The notes beneath the pieces were generated by a model that saw nothing but the letters and a program-made list of their open reading frames with translations, did not search any database and was not told the DNA's origin. This document shows, in pieces, positions 7,845 through 16,109 of a stretch of DNA of 64,000 nucleotides. The DNA comes from Clostridiales bacterium (GTDB lineage Bacteria; Bacillota; Clostridia; Lachnospirales; Lachnospiraceae). Location: NCBI GenBank assembly GCA_018366495.1, contig JAGZHZ010000010.1, positions 1-64,000 of the forward strand, read 5' to 3'. Each line of letters begins with the position of its first letter. The stretch's first letter is position 1. The position numbers and the translations under genes are program-made.

Positions 7845-9737
7845 TTAGATTCCAAGAGCAGCTCTCTTCTCTTCGATTCTTTCGATCATTAAATCAACTA
7901 ATTTTTCGATATCGGTCTCTACTGTAAATGCGGCTTCTACCCATTCTCTTGTTCCGCCTGTCAGAAGTGCTGCCACTTCATCAGATCCTGAAACGTAAGG
8001 ATCAACTCCTAAGAATGTATCAATACCTGTACCAATTACATAGTTACCAATAGATACTGCTTTTTCGGACATCCATTCAGGTGCACATCCTACTACAGGC
8101 AGCTGAGAAATTTTTAATCCGGAATCTTTTGCAAGTTCTGCAACAAGAACCATCATACGGCTGATATCAACACAAGATCCCATATGAAGTACCGGAGGAA
8201 TATCAGCAAGTTCACATACTCTCTTAAGGCCTGCACCACAGAGATCTTTTGCTCTCTTGTCCATCAGTCCGGCTTTTGCAGCTGCCTGAGCAGAACATCC
8301 TGAAGCTACAACGATAATATCGTTTGCAATCAGTTTCTTCATCAGTTCAATATGAGCATAGTCTGGGCGGATCTTTGGATTATTACATCCAACCATAGCA
8401 ACAGCACCACGCAGTACACCGGATGTAACACATTCCAGTAACGGTTTTGTTGTTCCTGTCACATCAACCTGGCTGTTTGTAACACCGTCAAGTACTTTTA
8501 CGATTGCTTCTACAGAGTAACCAACTGTTGCTTTCTGTTTCATATCTGGGATATAAACCAGTTCTGGTTTTCTGTTTTTGAAGTTTTCAATCGCCATTTT
8601 TACGATTGCTTTTGCTTTTTCATCTGCTGTCTCTGCATCAAAGCGGATAAATTCAGAATCTGGCATCTGAGCAATCGGAGAAGTTGTGATAAATTTTGTA
8701 TGGAAACATTTACTCAAAGGTCCTAAAGCTGGGAAAATACACTGAACGTCTACAACGATCGCTTCACATGCACCTGTCAGAACTACATTCTCCTGCTGTA
8801 AGAAGTTTCCTGCCATCGGAATTCCGCGGCGCATAGCCACTTCGTTTGAAGTACAGCAAACACCAGATACTGTGATTCCTTTTGCTCCCATCTCTTTTGC
8901 ATATGCGATCATTTCCGGATCATCTGCATATTCGCAGACCATCTCTGACAGAGACGGATCATGACCGTGTACTACGATGTTTACGTTTTCAGCGTTCATA
9001 ACACCTAAGTTTGCTTCTGTATCGATTGGCTTCGGTGTTCCGAATAAAACGTCTGAGAACTCTGTTCCCATCATAGAACCGCCCCATCCATCGCCAAGTC
9101 CACAGCGCAGTGCCTGTTTGATCAGCGCTTCCGGTTTGGAAGAACATCCCATATGAGTCATGTGCATGGAGCTGGAAACTTCACGGTCAATCGCTCTAGG
9201 AGCAACTTCGTTTTTGATCAGCATCTCTTTTGTATATTTTGGCATACGATCCAGGAATCTCTGGTATCCAAATGGTTTTCCATATTCCATTAAACCGATT
9301 TCAGCCATCTCATGAGCAAGATCATAAATATCTTTTCCTTCTGTTTCCACACCCCACTCGTGAGCGATACGAATCAGTTTGTCTGGATCTTTTACTTTAT
9401 AGCATCCATCAGCTGATGCTACATGCAGTGTATGGCAGATCTCACGTCCATGATCGGAATGTGTAGCTGCTCCGCCTGCTGTAAATTTCAGATAGTTTCT
9501 TCCTACAATACCGTGCGCGTCGCATCCACAGATTCCTCTTGGCGCCTTTGGTGTGATACGACATGGTCCCATAGAACAGATTCTACAGCAGATACCCTGC
9601 TCACCAAATTTACAATGTGGTGTCTGATTTTTCACACGGAACTGCCAAGCGTCAGCTCCAACCTTTGCTCCTGTCTCAAGCAATCTGGCTGTAGCAGCTT
9701 CCATTTCCTCAACGGTTGTTAATTTAAAGTCTCCCAT
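7845..9737 (-). CDS. acsA: Carbon monoxide dehydrogenase, catalytic subunit of the CODH/ACS complex
   Basis: This nickel-iron enzyme reduces CO2 to CO for acetyl-CoA synthase. The ATG at 9737 has AGGAGG six bases upstream and gives 630 residues; the upstream extension to 9761 is rejected. Cysteines at 42 and 50 fit the inter-subunit D-cluster, and 51, 54, 59 and 72 fit the B-cluster (CCRICSMGPC...GICGC). C-cluster ligands appear in VHGHDPSLS, GVCCTSNE, VQCIFPAL, GCNNP, ASGCSAQAA and HMGSCVDISR. It is flanked on both sides by CooC-type ATPase genes. Confidence 0.97.
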   Translation of the reverse strand: MGDFKLTTVEEMEAATARLLETGAKVGADAWQFRVKNQTPHCKFGEQGICCRICSMGPCRITPKAPRGICGCDAHGIVGRNYLKFTAGGAATHSDHGREICHTLHVASADGCYKVKDPDKLIRIAHEWGVETEGKDIYDLAHEMAEIGLMEYGKPFGYQRFLDRMPKYTKEMLIKNEVAPRAIDREVSSSMHMTHMGCSSKPEALIKQALRCGLGDGWGGSMMGTEFSDVLFGTPKPIDTEANLGVMNAENVNIVVHGHDPSLSEMVCEYADDPEMIAYAKEMGAKGITVSGVCCTSNEVAMRRGIPMAGNFLQQENVVLTGACEAIVVDVQCIFPALGPLSKCFHTKFITTSPIAQMPDSEFIRFDAETADEKAKAIVKMAIENFKNRKPELVYIPDMKQKATVGYSVEAIVKVLDGVTNSQVDVTGTTKPLLECVTSGVLRGAVAMVGCNNPKIRPDYAHIELMKKLIANDIIVVASGCSAQAAAKAGLMDKRAKDLCGAGLKRVCELADIPPVLHMGSCVDISRMMVLVAELAKDSGLKISQLPVVGCAPEWMSEKAVSIGNYVIGTGIDTFLGVDPYVSGSDEVAALLTGGTREWVEAAFTVETDIEKLVDLMIERIEEKRAALGI

Positions 9738-9841
9738 TATAAACCTCCTTAGTTTTTTCACTTTTCAGGTGAAAATATCGCATATCCGCCTGGCGGGGAT
9801 ATGAAAGTCTTTTATAATTCCCCTTTTTTCAGGGGATCTTC
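9738..9841 (-). promoter_or_regulatory. Cluster of stem-loops between the cooC-like gene and acsA
   Basis: Three inverted repeats occupy this 104-base gap: TTTTCAC / GTGAAAA, CATATCC / GGATATG with GC-rich inner bases, and CCCC / GGGG around TTTTTTCA. None is followed by a typical U-run on the minus strand. The gap leads directly to the acsA ribosome-binding site, so these hairpins may set acsA mRNA stability relative to the upstream chaperone gene. Confidence 0.5.
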
Positions 9842-10612
9842 TTAAAATTCAAGCTTGTCTACAATTTCCCGCAGCGCTTTGCGAACTGGCGAATCTTCAG
9901 GAAGCTGAGTCGTCGGCTTACCTTCGCAGTCATACTCGTAAACGCATTCATCATGCGGAACAACTCCAAATAAATTCAGTCCTTGTTTTTCGATTTCTTC
10001 CTGTGTACCGGCATTCAGTTTTCCGTCCGGAGCACGGTTTATAATCAGTCCCATCTGTTTTGGATTCAGCTCACACTCTTTTACAAGTTCGGCAATTCGT
10101 CCTACCGCTTGAACACCGCGTCTGGAGCAGTCACTTACTAAGATCACTGCGTCCACTTTTGGCAAAATACCCCGGCTTATGTGTTCCATCCCTGCTTCAT
10201 TATCCACCACCACACACTGATAATGCGGTGTCAGCTTCTGAAGCTGTGCCTGCAGCAGGCCGTTTACAAAACAATAGCATCCTTTTCCCTGCGTTCTGCC
10301 CATGACAAGCAGGTCAAAATCATCATCTTCCACAAGACATCTGTTAAACATAAATTCTGTGTAGTCTGCTTTTGACATTCCTGCCGGAATCGGATTTTTC
10401 GAACTGTTCTCCGCGCGGTTTACTTCCTCCCGCACATCTCCAAGCGTCATCTCTACTTCTACTCCAAGAACTTCGTTTAAATTTGAATTTGCATCTGCGT
10501 CTACAGCAAGAATTGGCGTTTTTTTCAGTTCACCCAGATACTGGATCAACAAACCGCACAGCGTTGTCTTACCGACTCCGCCTTTTCCTGCCACTGCAAT
10601 TGTATATGCCAT
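9842..10612 (-). CDS. cooC: CooC-type nickel insertion ATPase (adjacent to acsA)
   Basis: This is a second MinD/CooC-family ATPase, 256 residues from the ATG at 10612, which has GGAGG seven bases upstream; the frame extends to 10633 but that would bury the ribosome-binding site. It shows the P-loop GKGGVGKTT at residues 9-17, a GKGCYCF segment that supplies the Cys-x-Cys motif near the middle, and DNEAGMEH. It is the first gene of the acs run and is immediately followed by acsA, so nickel delivery to the CODH C-cluster is the probable job. It is clearly diverged from the copy at 7021. Confidence 0.88.
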   Translation of the reverse strand: MAYTIAVAGKGGVGKTTLCGLLIQYLGELKKTPILAVDADANSNLNEVLGVEVEMTLGDVREEVNRAENSSKNPIPAGMSKADYTEFMFNRCLVEDDDFDLLVMGRTQGKGCYCFVNGLLQAQLQKLTPHYQCVVVDNEAGMEHISRGILPKVDAVILVSDCSRRGVQAVGRIAELVKECELNPKQMGLIINRAPDGKLNAGTQEEIEKQGLNLFGVVPHDECVYEYDCEGKPTTQLPEDSPVRKALREIVDKLEF

Positions 10613-11161
10613 ATCGGCTCCTCCTTCATTCATCGTTGTTTCATTATCCAGTCAGTTAAACGGATATGGGATTCGCAATCCTCTGCTTTCTTGTAGCTGA
10701 TATCTCCCTGTAAAGATACCTATATGGCAAATCATTCGATCTGCCATATTGCTTTCATTATAATCAACAGTTTGCTTCTCAAAAGAAAAGGATCATTTTT
10801 ATGTCCTTACAAACTGTCGGTTAACTCCTTGTAACAAATTCTAATCTATTCAGAATCTCTGTCACACTTTTCCATGTATTCGCTTATCAGCAAATACTTT
10901 TCACACCAAAAACGGTGCGCTCATGCAGCTGATTTACCGTATACTCGATTCCTCATTTGCGAAATACTCCTTTTTACTGCAGGGAGCTTCCGTCTGGATC
11001 TCTGTCAAACCAGTGATGAGAAATAGCCTCAGCCAATTTATGCGGGATTATATGTGCATAAGAATATTTCTATTCTCTGCGCCATAATCTCACTCAGTTT
11101 CATAGTGACTTACTCTATTGTGTGTTTTTATCTGAAGCGGCTTTTCGCCTGTTCCATTTCG
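10613..11161. other. 549-base gap holding the acs promoter and leader; no gene recognised
   Basis: On the minus strand there is a perfect TATAAT at 10757-10762, and a stem-loop at the predicted transcript start (10722-10749). The leader would be about 138 bases. Further upstream there is a CACACC / GGTGCG hairpin near 10901-10919. The rest shows no tRNA, no cobalamin-riboswitch box and no coding pattern that I trust. Part of it is probably the cooT 3' region. Confidence 0.55.
10722..10762 (-). promoter_or_regulatory. Probable acs operon promoter -10 box with 5'-terminal stem-loop
   Basis: TATAAT on the minus strand (10757-10762) predicts a start near 10750. The upstream -35 is poor (TTTTGA or TTGAGA at non-ideal spacing), which suggests an activator or a weak promoter. 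The RNA would begin with an 8-bp stem, ATATGGCA / TGCCATAT, around a 12-base loop. Such a 5'-end hairpin can shield mRNA from 5'-dependent decay. Confidence 0.5.
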
Positions 11162-11347
11162 TTATTCTTCACAATTTACTTTCACAATACTGTTAGCGAG
11201 ATCCACCATAAGAATGCTTCCCTGTACTTTTCTTGTATCTCCCATAATATCAGTGAGAATCAGCATATCGCCTTCCACGTCAATTCTGCTTACATTCTTA
11301 AAAATCACGCTGTTATCACTTTTTTTGTATACTGTCGCAAGACACAT
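11162..11347 (-). CDS. cooT: CooT-family nickel-binding protein
   Basis: This 61-residue protein begins MCLATVY, the hallmark of the CooT family, in which the N-terminal methionine and Cys2 region binds nickel. The rest is a small beta-rich fold (VYKKSDNSVIFKN...DIMGDTRKVQG). It starts at 11347 after AGGAGGTAATAATT and lies 12 bases after the His/Cys-rich protein gene, so the two are co-transcribed. It stands upstream of the CODH genes, as cooT does in carbon-monoxide-using bacteria, which supports a role in nickel delivery to CODH/ACS. Confidence 0.88.
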   Translation of the reverse strand: MCLATVYKKSDNSVIFKNVSRIDVEGDMLILTDIMGDTRKVQGSILMVDLANSIVKVNCEE

Positions 11348-11359
11348 AATTATTACCTC

Positions 11360-11701
11360 CTACTGGTCTTCCCGTACCATAGAAAGAGCCACTCCCAGAT
11401 ACATATTTCCTTTCTGGAATTCTGAAACTCCCCTGGAAATCTGTTCCGCCGCTGTATCCATACCGGCTTCTCTGAGTTTTTGTGCCATTTCATCCAGTTC
11501 CGCAGCATGATGTTCATTATGCTGCAGCATATATGTCAGCAGTGCGATAATCTCTTTATTTTCTCCGCCTTCTTCATCAGAACAGCTGCTGCACTGACCG
11601 CACTCAGAAGTTTCACATCCCTGATGAGTATGTTCATGGGTATGTTCATGTCCGTGAGAATGCGGACATACGTTGCCATTCTCGTCTTTGATTCGGTGCA
11701 T
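11360..11701 (-). CDS. His/Cys-rich putative nickel chaperone next to cooT
   Basis: The 113-residue protein has an N-terminal metal-binding tract: Cys12, then alternating histidines at 14, 16, 18, 20, 22, 24 and 26, then Cys29, 34, 37 and 40 (CGQCSSC). The remaining 65 residues look helical (ALLTYMLQHNEHHAAELDEM...), with three more histidines. This arrangement recalls CooJ, the His-rich nickel chaperone of Rhodospirillum, but CooJ has its metal tract at the C-terminus, so this is an analogue or rearranged relative at best. It starts after GGAGTG, is driven by a good promoter and is followed by cooT. A nickel storage or delivery role is inference from composition and context. Confidence 0.75.
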   Translation of the reverse strand: MHRIKDENGNVCPHSHGHEHTHEHTHQGCETSECGQCSSCSDEEGGENKEIIALLTYMLQHNEHHAAELDEMAQKLREAGMDTAAEQISRGVSEFQKGNMYLGVALSMVREDQ

Positions 11702-11779
11702 CTATTATCACTCCTTTCCTTCAAAATTCATATGTGAAATTTTTATCAGGTCAGATTACCTGCTTTTACATACATCATC

Positions 11780-11808
11780 ATTATATCACACAATATATAG
11801 ATTCTCAA
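11780..11808 (-). promoter_or_regulatory. Promoter of the His-rich protein/cooT unit
   Basis: On the minus strand TTGAGA and TATAAT are separated by 17 bases. The predicted start is near 11773, about 70 bases before the His-rich protein start codon. Confidence 0.75.
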
Positions 11809-11983
11809 CAACCTTATCATGAAATTTTTGTATTTTTTTCAATAATTTACACGAATTTATATATTCTTCATTTTGAGAAAACGACACGATTCTGCCATTA
11901 ATTAAACTTTTAACATTCTTATTTTATGCCCGGTCTGCGCTTTTTTCCTCTGCATCTTTTCCTCTGTCGTCATCATTTTCCTC

Positions 11984-12034
11984 AAAAAAAAGCATATTTC
12001 ATCTTCAATAATACTTGAAAAAGATGAAATATGC
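11984..12034 (-). terminator. Rho-independent terminator of the ABC uptake operon
   Basis: A perfect 14-bp stem (GCATATTTCATCTT and its complement) is followed on the minus strand by eight U residues. It lies just past the stop of the ATPase gene and separates the operon from the nickel-protein unit. The 11702-12046 gap holds only this and the promoter at 11780. Confidence 0.9.
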
Positions 12035-12046
12035 AATCTTAACTTT

Positions 12047-12844
12047 TTATCGCGCCAGCATCATACGGTCGTTTGCAAACTCTCCTCCGCTGACTTCTTC
12101 AAATTTCTGAAGAAGATCAGATACCTGAAGTTTTTTCTTTTCTTCCCCGGATATATCATAGATGACTCTTCCCTCGTGCATCATAATCAGTCGGTTTCCG
12201 AGACGAATCGCATCTTTCATATTGTGAGTGACCATCAATGCCGTCAGTTTATTATCATCAATAATATTTTCGGTCAGATCCAGCACCTTTTTTGCTGTTT
12301 TCGGATCTAATGCTGCTGTATGCTCATCGAGCAAAAGTACTTTTGGTTTTTTCAGTGACGCCATGAGAAGAGTCAGCGCCTGTCTCTGTCCGCCGGAAAG
12401 CAGACCCACTTTTGAGGTCATCCGTTCCTCCAGTCCAAGCTCCAATTTTTTCAGAGCATCATGGTATAATTCTCTCTCTTCTTTTGTGATTCCCCATCCA
12501 AGTCCTCTTTTTTTCCCCCGCCTAAAGGCAAGTGCCAGATTTTCCTGAATCTCCATATCTGCAGCTGTTCCTCTCATCGGGTCCTGAAAAACCCTGCCTA
12601 GAAACTCTGCTCTTTTATATTCCGGATATTTTGATACATCATTGCCGTCCAATACAATACTTCCCGCATCAATCGGATAGACGCCAGCTACCATGTTGAG
12701 CATGGTCGACTTTCCTGCTCCGTTTCCGCCTATGATTGTAATAAAATCTCCCTTATGCACATGAAGATTGACACCTTGAAGCGCCCTTTTTTCATTGATT
12801 GTTCCCGTATTAAATGTCTTATACACATCTGTAATCTTCAGCAT
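12047..12844 (-). CDS. ABC transporter ATP-binding protein (COG1101 type)
   Basis: This 265-residue ATPase powers a small-molecule uptake transporter. Walker A is GGNGAGKST near residues 38-46, the signature is LLSGGQRQA near 149-157 and Walker B is KVLLLDEHTAALD. It follows the permease gene by 11 bases, with AGGAGGGG upstream of its ATG. The three-gene set (COG2984 binding protein, COG4120 permease, COG1101 ATPase) is the architecture of TrpXYZ-like systems proposed to import tryptophan in streptococci, but the substrate here cannot be read from sequence. Confidence 0.9.
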   Translation of the reverse strand: MLKITDVYKTFNTGTINEKRALQGVNLHVHKGDFITIIGGNGAGKSTMLNMVAGVYPIDAGSIVLDGNDVSKYPEYKRAEFLGRVFQDPMRGTAADMEIQENLALAFRRGKKRGLGWGITKEERELYHDALKKLELGLEERMTSKVGLLSGGQRQALTLLMASLKKPKVLLLDEHTAALDPKTAKKVLDLTENIIDDNKLTALMVTHNMKDAIRLGNRLIMMHEGRVIYDISGEEKKKLQVSDLLQKFEEVSGGEFANDRMMLAR

Positions 12845-12855
12845 CGTCTCCCCTC

Positions 12856-13770
12856 CTAATCCACACGTTTTTTCGATAAAACTGGAACGGAAAGTGCAAT
12901 CGCAACGATAATTGCTGTAAGCATCTTTAAGTCACTTGATTCCAGTCCAAGCTGTAATACAACTGCAACAATGATTCGATAAATGATAGAACCTATGATT
13001 GTAAAACTTAATTTCACTGCAAAATTCAGTTTTTTGCCCAGGAATACTTCTCCGATCACAATAGACGCAAGACCAATCACAATCGTTCCCTGTCCCATTC
13101 CGACATCAGCCACTTTCTGACTCTGCACCACAAGAGCTCCGGAAAGTCCTACCAGTGCATTTCCGAGCACAAGGCCAATAATTTTCATTTTATCTGTATT
13201 TACACCGAGAGCACGGATCATCGCCTCGTTGTTTCCTGTGGCACGCAGTGCACTTCCTGCCTCTGTTCCAAAAAACCAGTACAGAATCGCAATACACAGT
13301 ACCACGAACACCAGACCGATCATCATTGTCACAAATGTATTTGTATTGCCATTCTTTCTGATTTCTTCCGGCAGCAGATCGGTGATCAGCGTCACAATCG
13401 TATCTGTTCCTTTTGCTCTTGTATTGATCGGCGTATTTGCCTGTCCCATAATTCTTAAATTGATAGAATATAAAGAAATCATCGTCAGAATACCTGAAAG
13501 AATTGCCGGAATTTTTAATTTTGTATGAAGGAGTCCTGTCACTCCGCCTGCAATTCCGCCTGCCACAAGTGCTGCAATGAGACTAAGAAACGGATTCCAG
13601 TGAAATGTTACAACAAACACTGCACTGACGCAGCCTCCAAGTGCAAAGCTTCCATCGCACGTCATATCAGCAAAATCTAAGATTTTAAATGTGATATAAA
13701 CACCAAGCGCCATGATTCCCCAGAGCAGCCCCTGGGAAACCGCGCCAAAAATTGCCATCAGTATATTCAT
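12856..13770 (-). CDS. ABC transporter permease (COG4120, branched-chain-amino-acid-permease-like)
   Basis: The 304-residue protein is almost entirely hydrophobic, with about eight to nine predicted membrane segments, and resembles the LivH-type permease fold. An ATGNNEAMIRALGVNTDKMK segment just past the middle is the cytoplasmic coupling region found in this family. It starts at 13770 after AGGAGGG. It is encoded between the binding protein and the ATPase and should form the membrane channel of the transporter. Confidence 0.9.
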   Translation of the reverse strand: MNILMAIFGAVSQGLLWGIMALGVYITFKILDFADMTCDGSFALGGCVSAVFVVTFHWNPFLSLIAALVAGGIAGGVTGLLHTKLKIPAILSGILTMISLYSINLRIMGQANTPINTRAKGTDTIVTLITDLLPEEIRKNGNTNTFVTMMIGLVFVVLCIAILYWFFGTEAGSALRATGNNEAMIRALGVNTDKMKIIGLVLGNALVGLSGALVVQSQKVADVGMGQGTIVIGLASIVIGEVFLGKKLNFAVKLSFTIIGSIIYRIIVAVVLQLGLESSDLKMLTAIIVAIALSVPVLSKKRVD

Positions 13771-13806
13771 ATTTCCCTCCTAATATTGCTGTTTTGTACA
13801 GCCAAA

Positions 13807-13830
13807 CAGGGGGGATCAAAGATCCCCCTG
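13807..13830 (-). promoter_or_regulatory. Strong stem-loop between the binding-protein and permease genes
   Basis: CAGGGGGATC-TTT-GATCCCCCCTG forms a very stable 10-bp stem. There is no U-run on the minus strand. Such a hairpin after a binding-protein gene commonly protects the upstream mRNA or reduces read-through, giving more binding protein than membrane subunits. Confidence 0.7.
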
Positions 13831-13859
13831 ACTATTTTTATCTCTTATGTAAGTCTTTT

Positions 13860-14846
13860 TTATTCTGCTTCATAATCAACAACATACTGCTGTAAGTCTT
13901 CTGGGATTTCAATACCTAATTCTTCTGCTGTAGCAGCATTAATGACCGTTTCTACATCTTCCAGATATTCAATCGGCATTGTCGCTGGCTCTGCCTCTCC
14001 TTCCAGAATTTTTACAGCCATAGCCGCTGTCTGTTTTCCAAGATTATAATAGTTGATTCCATTTGTTGCCAGACCACCGTTTTTGACCATTCCTTCTTCA
14101 CCGCAAATAATCGGAAGACCTGCCGGATTTGCGACAAGAGAGACGGTCTGCATACCTGCGGCAATGATGTTATCTGTCGGAGCATAAATAGCATCTGCTT
14201 TTCCAATTAAATTCTGTACCACCTGCTGAATTTCATTTGAATTGGAAACGGTTGCCTCAATTGTCTCGATTCCAAGCTCTTCTGCTGCCTCCATTGCAAG
14301 TTCTGCCTGAATTTCAGAATTACTTTCACTGGAGCAGTATAAAATAGCAATTTTTTCTGTATCCGGAAGAAGCTGCATCATCAGATCAAGCTGTTCTTTT
14401 ACCGGCGTCAGGTCAGAAGTGCCGCTAATGTTTGATCCAGGTGCTGTATTGTCTTCCACTAAGCCAGAAGCAGCCGGGTCTGTAACTGCTGTCACCAGAA
14501 TTGGTATTTCTTCTGTCGCATTTGCACATGCCTGAGCAGCCGGTGTTGCGATTGCCAGAATCAAATCAGACTGGTCATTGACAAGTTTTGAAGCAATTGT
14601 CGGACAGTTAGACTGATCTCCCTGAGCATTTTGATAATCAATTTCAATATTTTCTCCGTCCACATATCCCGCCTCTTCAAGACCATCCACAAAACCTTCA
14701 TATGCTGCATCAAGTGCAACGTGTTCGGACAGCTGGCAAATTCCGATTTTATATACTTTCTCTTCTGCATTTGCTGTCAGTACACTTCCTGCCATAGCCG
14801 TCCCGCACATTCCCATTGCGGCTAAAATTGCGATTGTTTTTTTCAT
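13860..14846 (-). CDS. ABC transporter substrate-binding protein (COG2984, TrpX-like)
   Basis: This 328-residue protein is the extracytoplasmic receptor. The ATG at 14846 is preferred because GGAG precedes it; an upstream extension to 14873 has no site. The N-terminal signal (KKTIAILAAMGMCGTAMAGS) is followed by LTANAEE, a likely signal peptidase I site. The only cysteine there is not in a good lipobox, so attachment to the membrane is uncertain. The periplasmic-binding fold begins with YKIGICQLSEH. It heads the operon behind a near-consensus promoter. Confidence 0.9.
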   Translation of the reverse strand: MKKTIAILAAMGMCGTAMAGSVLTANAEEKVYKIGICQLSEHVALDAAYEGFVDGLEEAGYVDGENIEIDYQNAQGDQSNCPTIASKLVNDQSDLILAIATPAAQACANATEEIPILVTAVTDPAASGLVEDNTAPGSNISGTSDLTPVKEQLDLMMQLLPDTEKIAILYCSSESNSEIQAELAMEAAEELGIETIEATVSNSNEIQQVVQNLIGKADAIYAPTDNIIAAGMQTVSLVANPAGLPIICGEEGMVKNGGLATNGINYYNLGKQTAAMAVKILEGEAEPATMPIEYLEDVETVINAATAEELGIEIPEDLQQYVVDYEAE

Positions 14847-14919
14847 AAACTCATTCTCCTTTACTTTTTTCATTCAACGCTTTGTCGCTTTGTTTTGTTA
14901 AAGTATCATTCTGAATACT

Positions 14920-14948
14920 ACTATAGTTCACATTCCTCTTTTTGTCAA
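14920..14948 (-). promoter_or_regulatory. Promoter of the ABC uptake operon
   Basis: Minus-strand TTGACA, 17 bases, TATAGT. The predicted transcript starts near 14913 and has a leader of about 65 bases with no obvious riboswitch. Confidence 0.8.
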
Positions 14949-15011
14949 TTCTTTTTCTATATTTTTCTCTGCCCTGCTCGTATTTTCTTTCTATCATTTT
15001 ATACTTTTTTG

Positions 15012-15064
15012 TAAAAAAATAAGGTGTCAAAGCGTCATTCTTCATCTGAACACTTTAACACCTT
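15012..15064 (-). terminator. Terminator after gpsA
   Basis: AAGGTGTTAAAG and CTTTGACACCTT form a 12-bp stem with one G-U pair on the minus strand. The stem is followed by ATTTTTTT. It ends the DUF512-der-plsY-gpsA transcript. Confidence 0.88.
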
Positions 15065-15079
15065 TTCGATCTGCTAAAC

Positions 15080-16090
15080 TTAATTCCAGGATTGTCCGTC
15101 TGATTCCATTTTCTTATCACGCATCATCAATTCTTCCAACGCATCCTGCGGGCTCTTTTTCTCAAAAAGCACCTGATTCATCTGTTCAATAATCGGGGTC
15201 TCTACATGATACTTCTGAGACAATTCACGTCCTGCTTTAGCAGAATAAACGCCCTCCACTACCATATTGACCTCTCTCATTGCCTCTTCCATGGTATATC
15301 CTTTCCCGATCAGATATCCTGCTTTTCTATTTCTGCTGTGTACACTTGCGCATGTGACAATCAAATCTCCGATTCCGCTCAGTCCCCAAAATGTCTCTGC
15401 ACGGCATCCCATAGCCTGACCTAGTCTCGCGATCTCAGCAATTCCCCTCGTAATCAATGCTGCTTTTGCATTGTCGCCGCATCCAAGACCATCTGCCGTT
15501 CCAGCTGCCAGGGCAATCACATTTTTCATGGACGCACTCAGCTCTATTCCTTTCATATCCGGACTTGTATATACTCGGAACGTCGGACTCATAAAAAGTC
15601 CTTGCAGGTATTCCGCTGTTTTTTTTGTTGCTGCTCCAATGACACATGAAGTCGGCAGCCCTTTGCTCACCTCTTCCGCATGACTTGGCCCTGATAAGAC
15701 AGCTGCATCTGCCCACGGAATTTTTTCAAGAATAATCTCTGTCTGATTTAACAGCGTCTTTTCCTCAATTCCTTTTGCAACCGTAACAATTTTCTGTCCT
15801 TCTTTTACAAAAGGCTTCATTTTATCCAGCATGGAACGTGTATATGGCGAAGGAGATGCCAAAACGACAGCATCTTTCTTTTCCAGTGCCGGCTGAAATT
15901 TGTTTGTAATAAAAATTTCCTCCGGTACATGTACATCCGGCAATTTTGTGATCCGCCTTGCTGCAGTCTCTTCTATCTGTTCATCGCTTTTTGTCGGTGA
16001 TACGAGTGTTACCTGATGTCCGTTCTGATACAGCAAAATGGCAAGTGCTGTTCCCCAGCTTCCTGCTCCAATCACACCAACTTCTGCCAT
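15080..16090 (-). CDS. gpsA: Glycerol-3-phosphate dehydrogenase [NAD(P)+]
   Basis: GpsA reduces dihydroxyacetone phosphate to sn-glycerol 3-phosphate for phospholipid synthesis. The 336 residues match the family. The Rossmann motif VGVIGAGSWGTA is at residues 4-15, with the catalytic-domain segment ELSASMKNVIALAAG near 185-200. It follows plsY, whose product acylates its product, so the pair form the first steps of phosphatidate formation. It is the last gene of the operon. Confidence 0.95.
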   Translation of the reverse strand: MAEVGVIGAGSWGTALAILLYQNGHQVTLVSPTKSDEQIEETAARRITKLPDVHVPEEIFITNKFQPALEKKDAVVLASPSPYTRSMLDKMKPFVKEGQKIVTVAKGIEEKTLLNQTEIILEKIPWADAAVLSGPSHAEEVSKGLPTSCVIGAATKKTAEYLQGLFMSPTFRVYTSPDMKGIELSASMKNVIALAAGTADGLGCGDNAKAALITRGIAEIARLGQAMGCRAETFWGLSGIGDLIVTCASVHSRNRKAGYLIGKGYTMEEAMREVNMVVEGVYSAKAGRELSQKYHVETPIIEQMNQVLFEKKSPQDALEELMMRDKKMESDGQSWN

Positions 16091-16109
16091 AACACATTCC
16101 TCCCATCTC

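Noticed and set aside
10924..11085. Short plus-strand frame of about 54 codons in the gap before the acs genes
   Set aside because: There is no good ribosome-binding site, and the region lies between the cooT end and the acs promoter. I could not support it as a gene.
10613..11161. Possible cobalamin riboswitch before the corrinoid-protein operon
   Set aside because: I looked for the B12 box and other conserved cobalamin-riboswitch elements on both strands and did not find them.
11054..11425. Plus-strand open frame of 123 codons across cooT and the His-rich gene
   Set aside because: It overlaps two recognised minus-strand genes and is hydrophobic and Ile/Ser-rich, as expected from an antisense frame.
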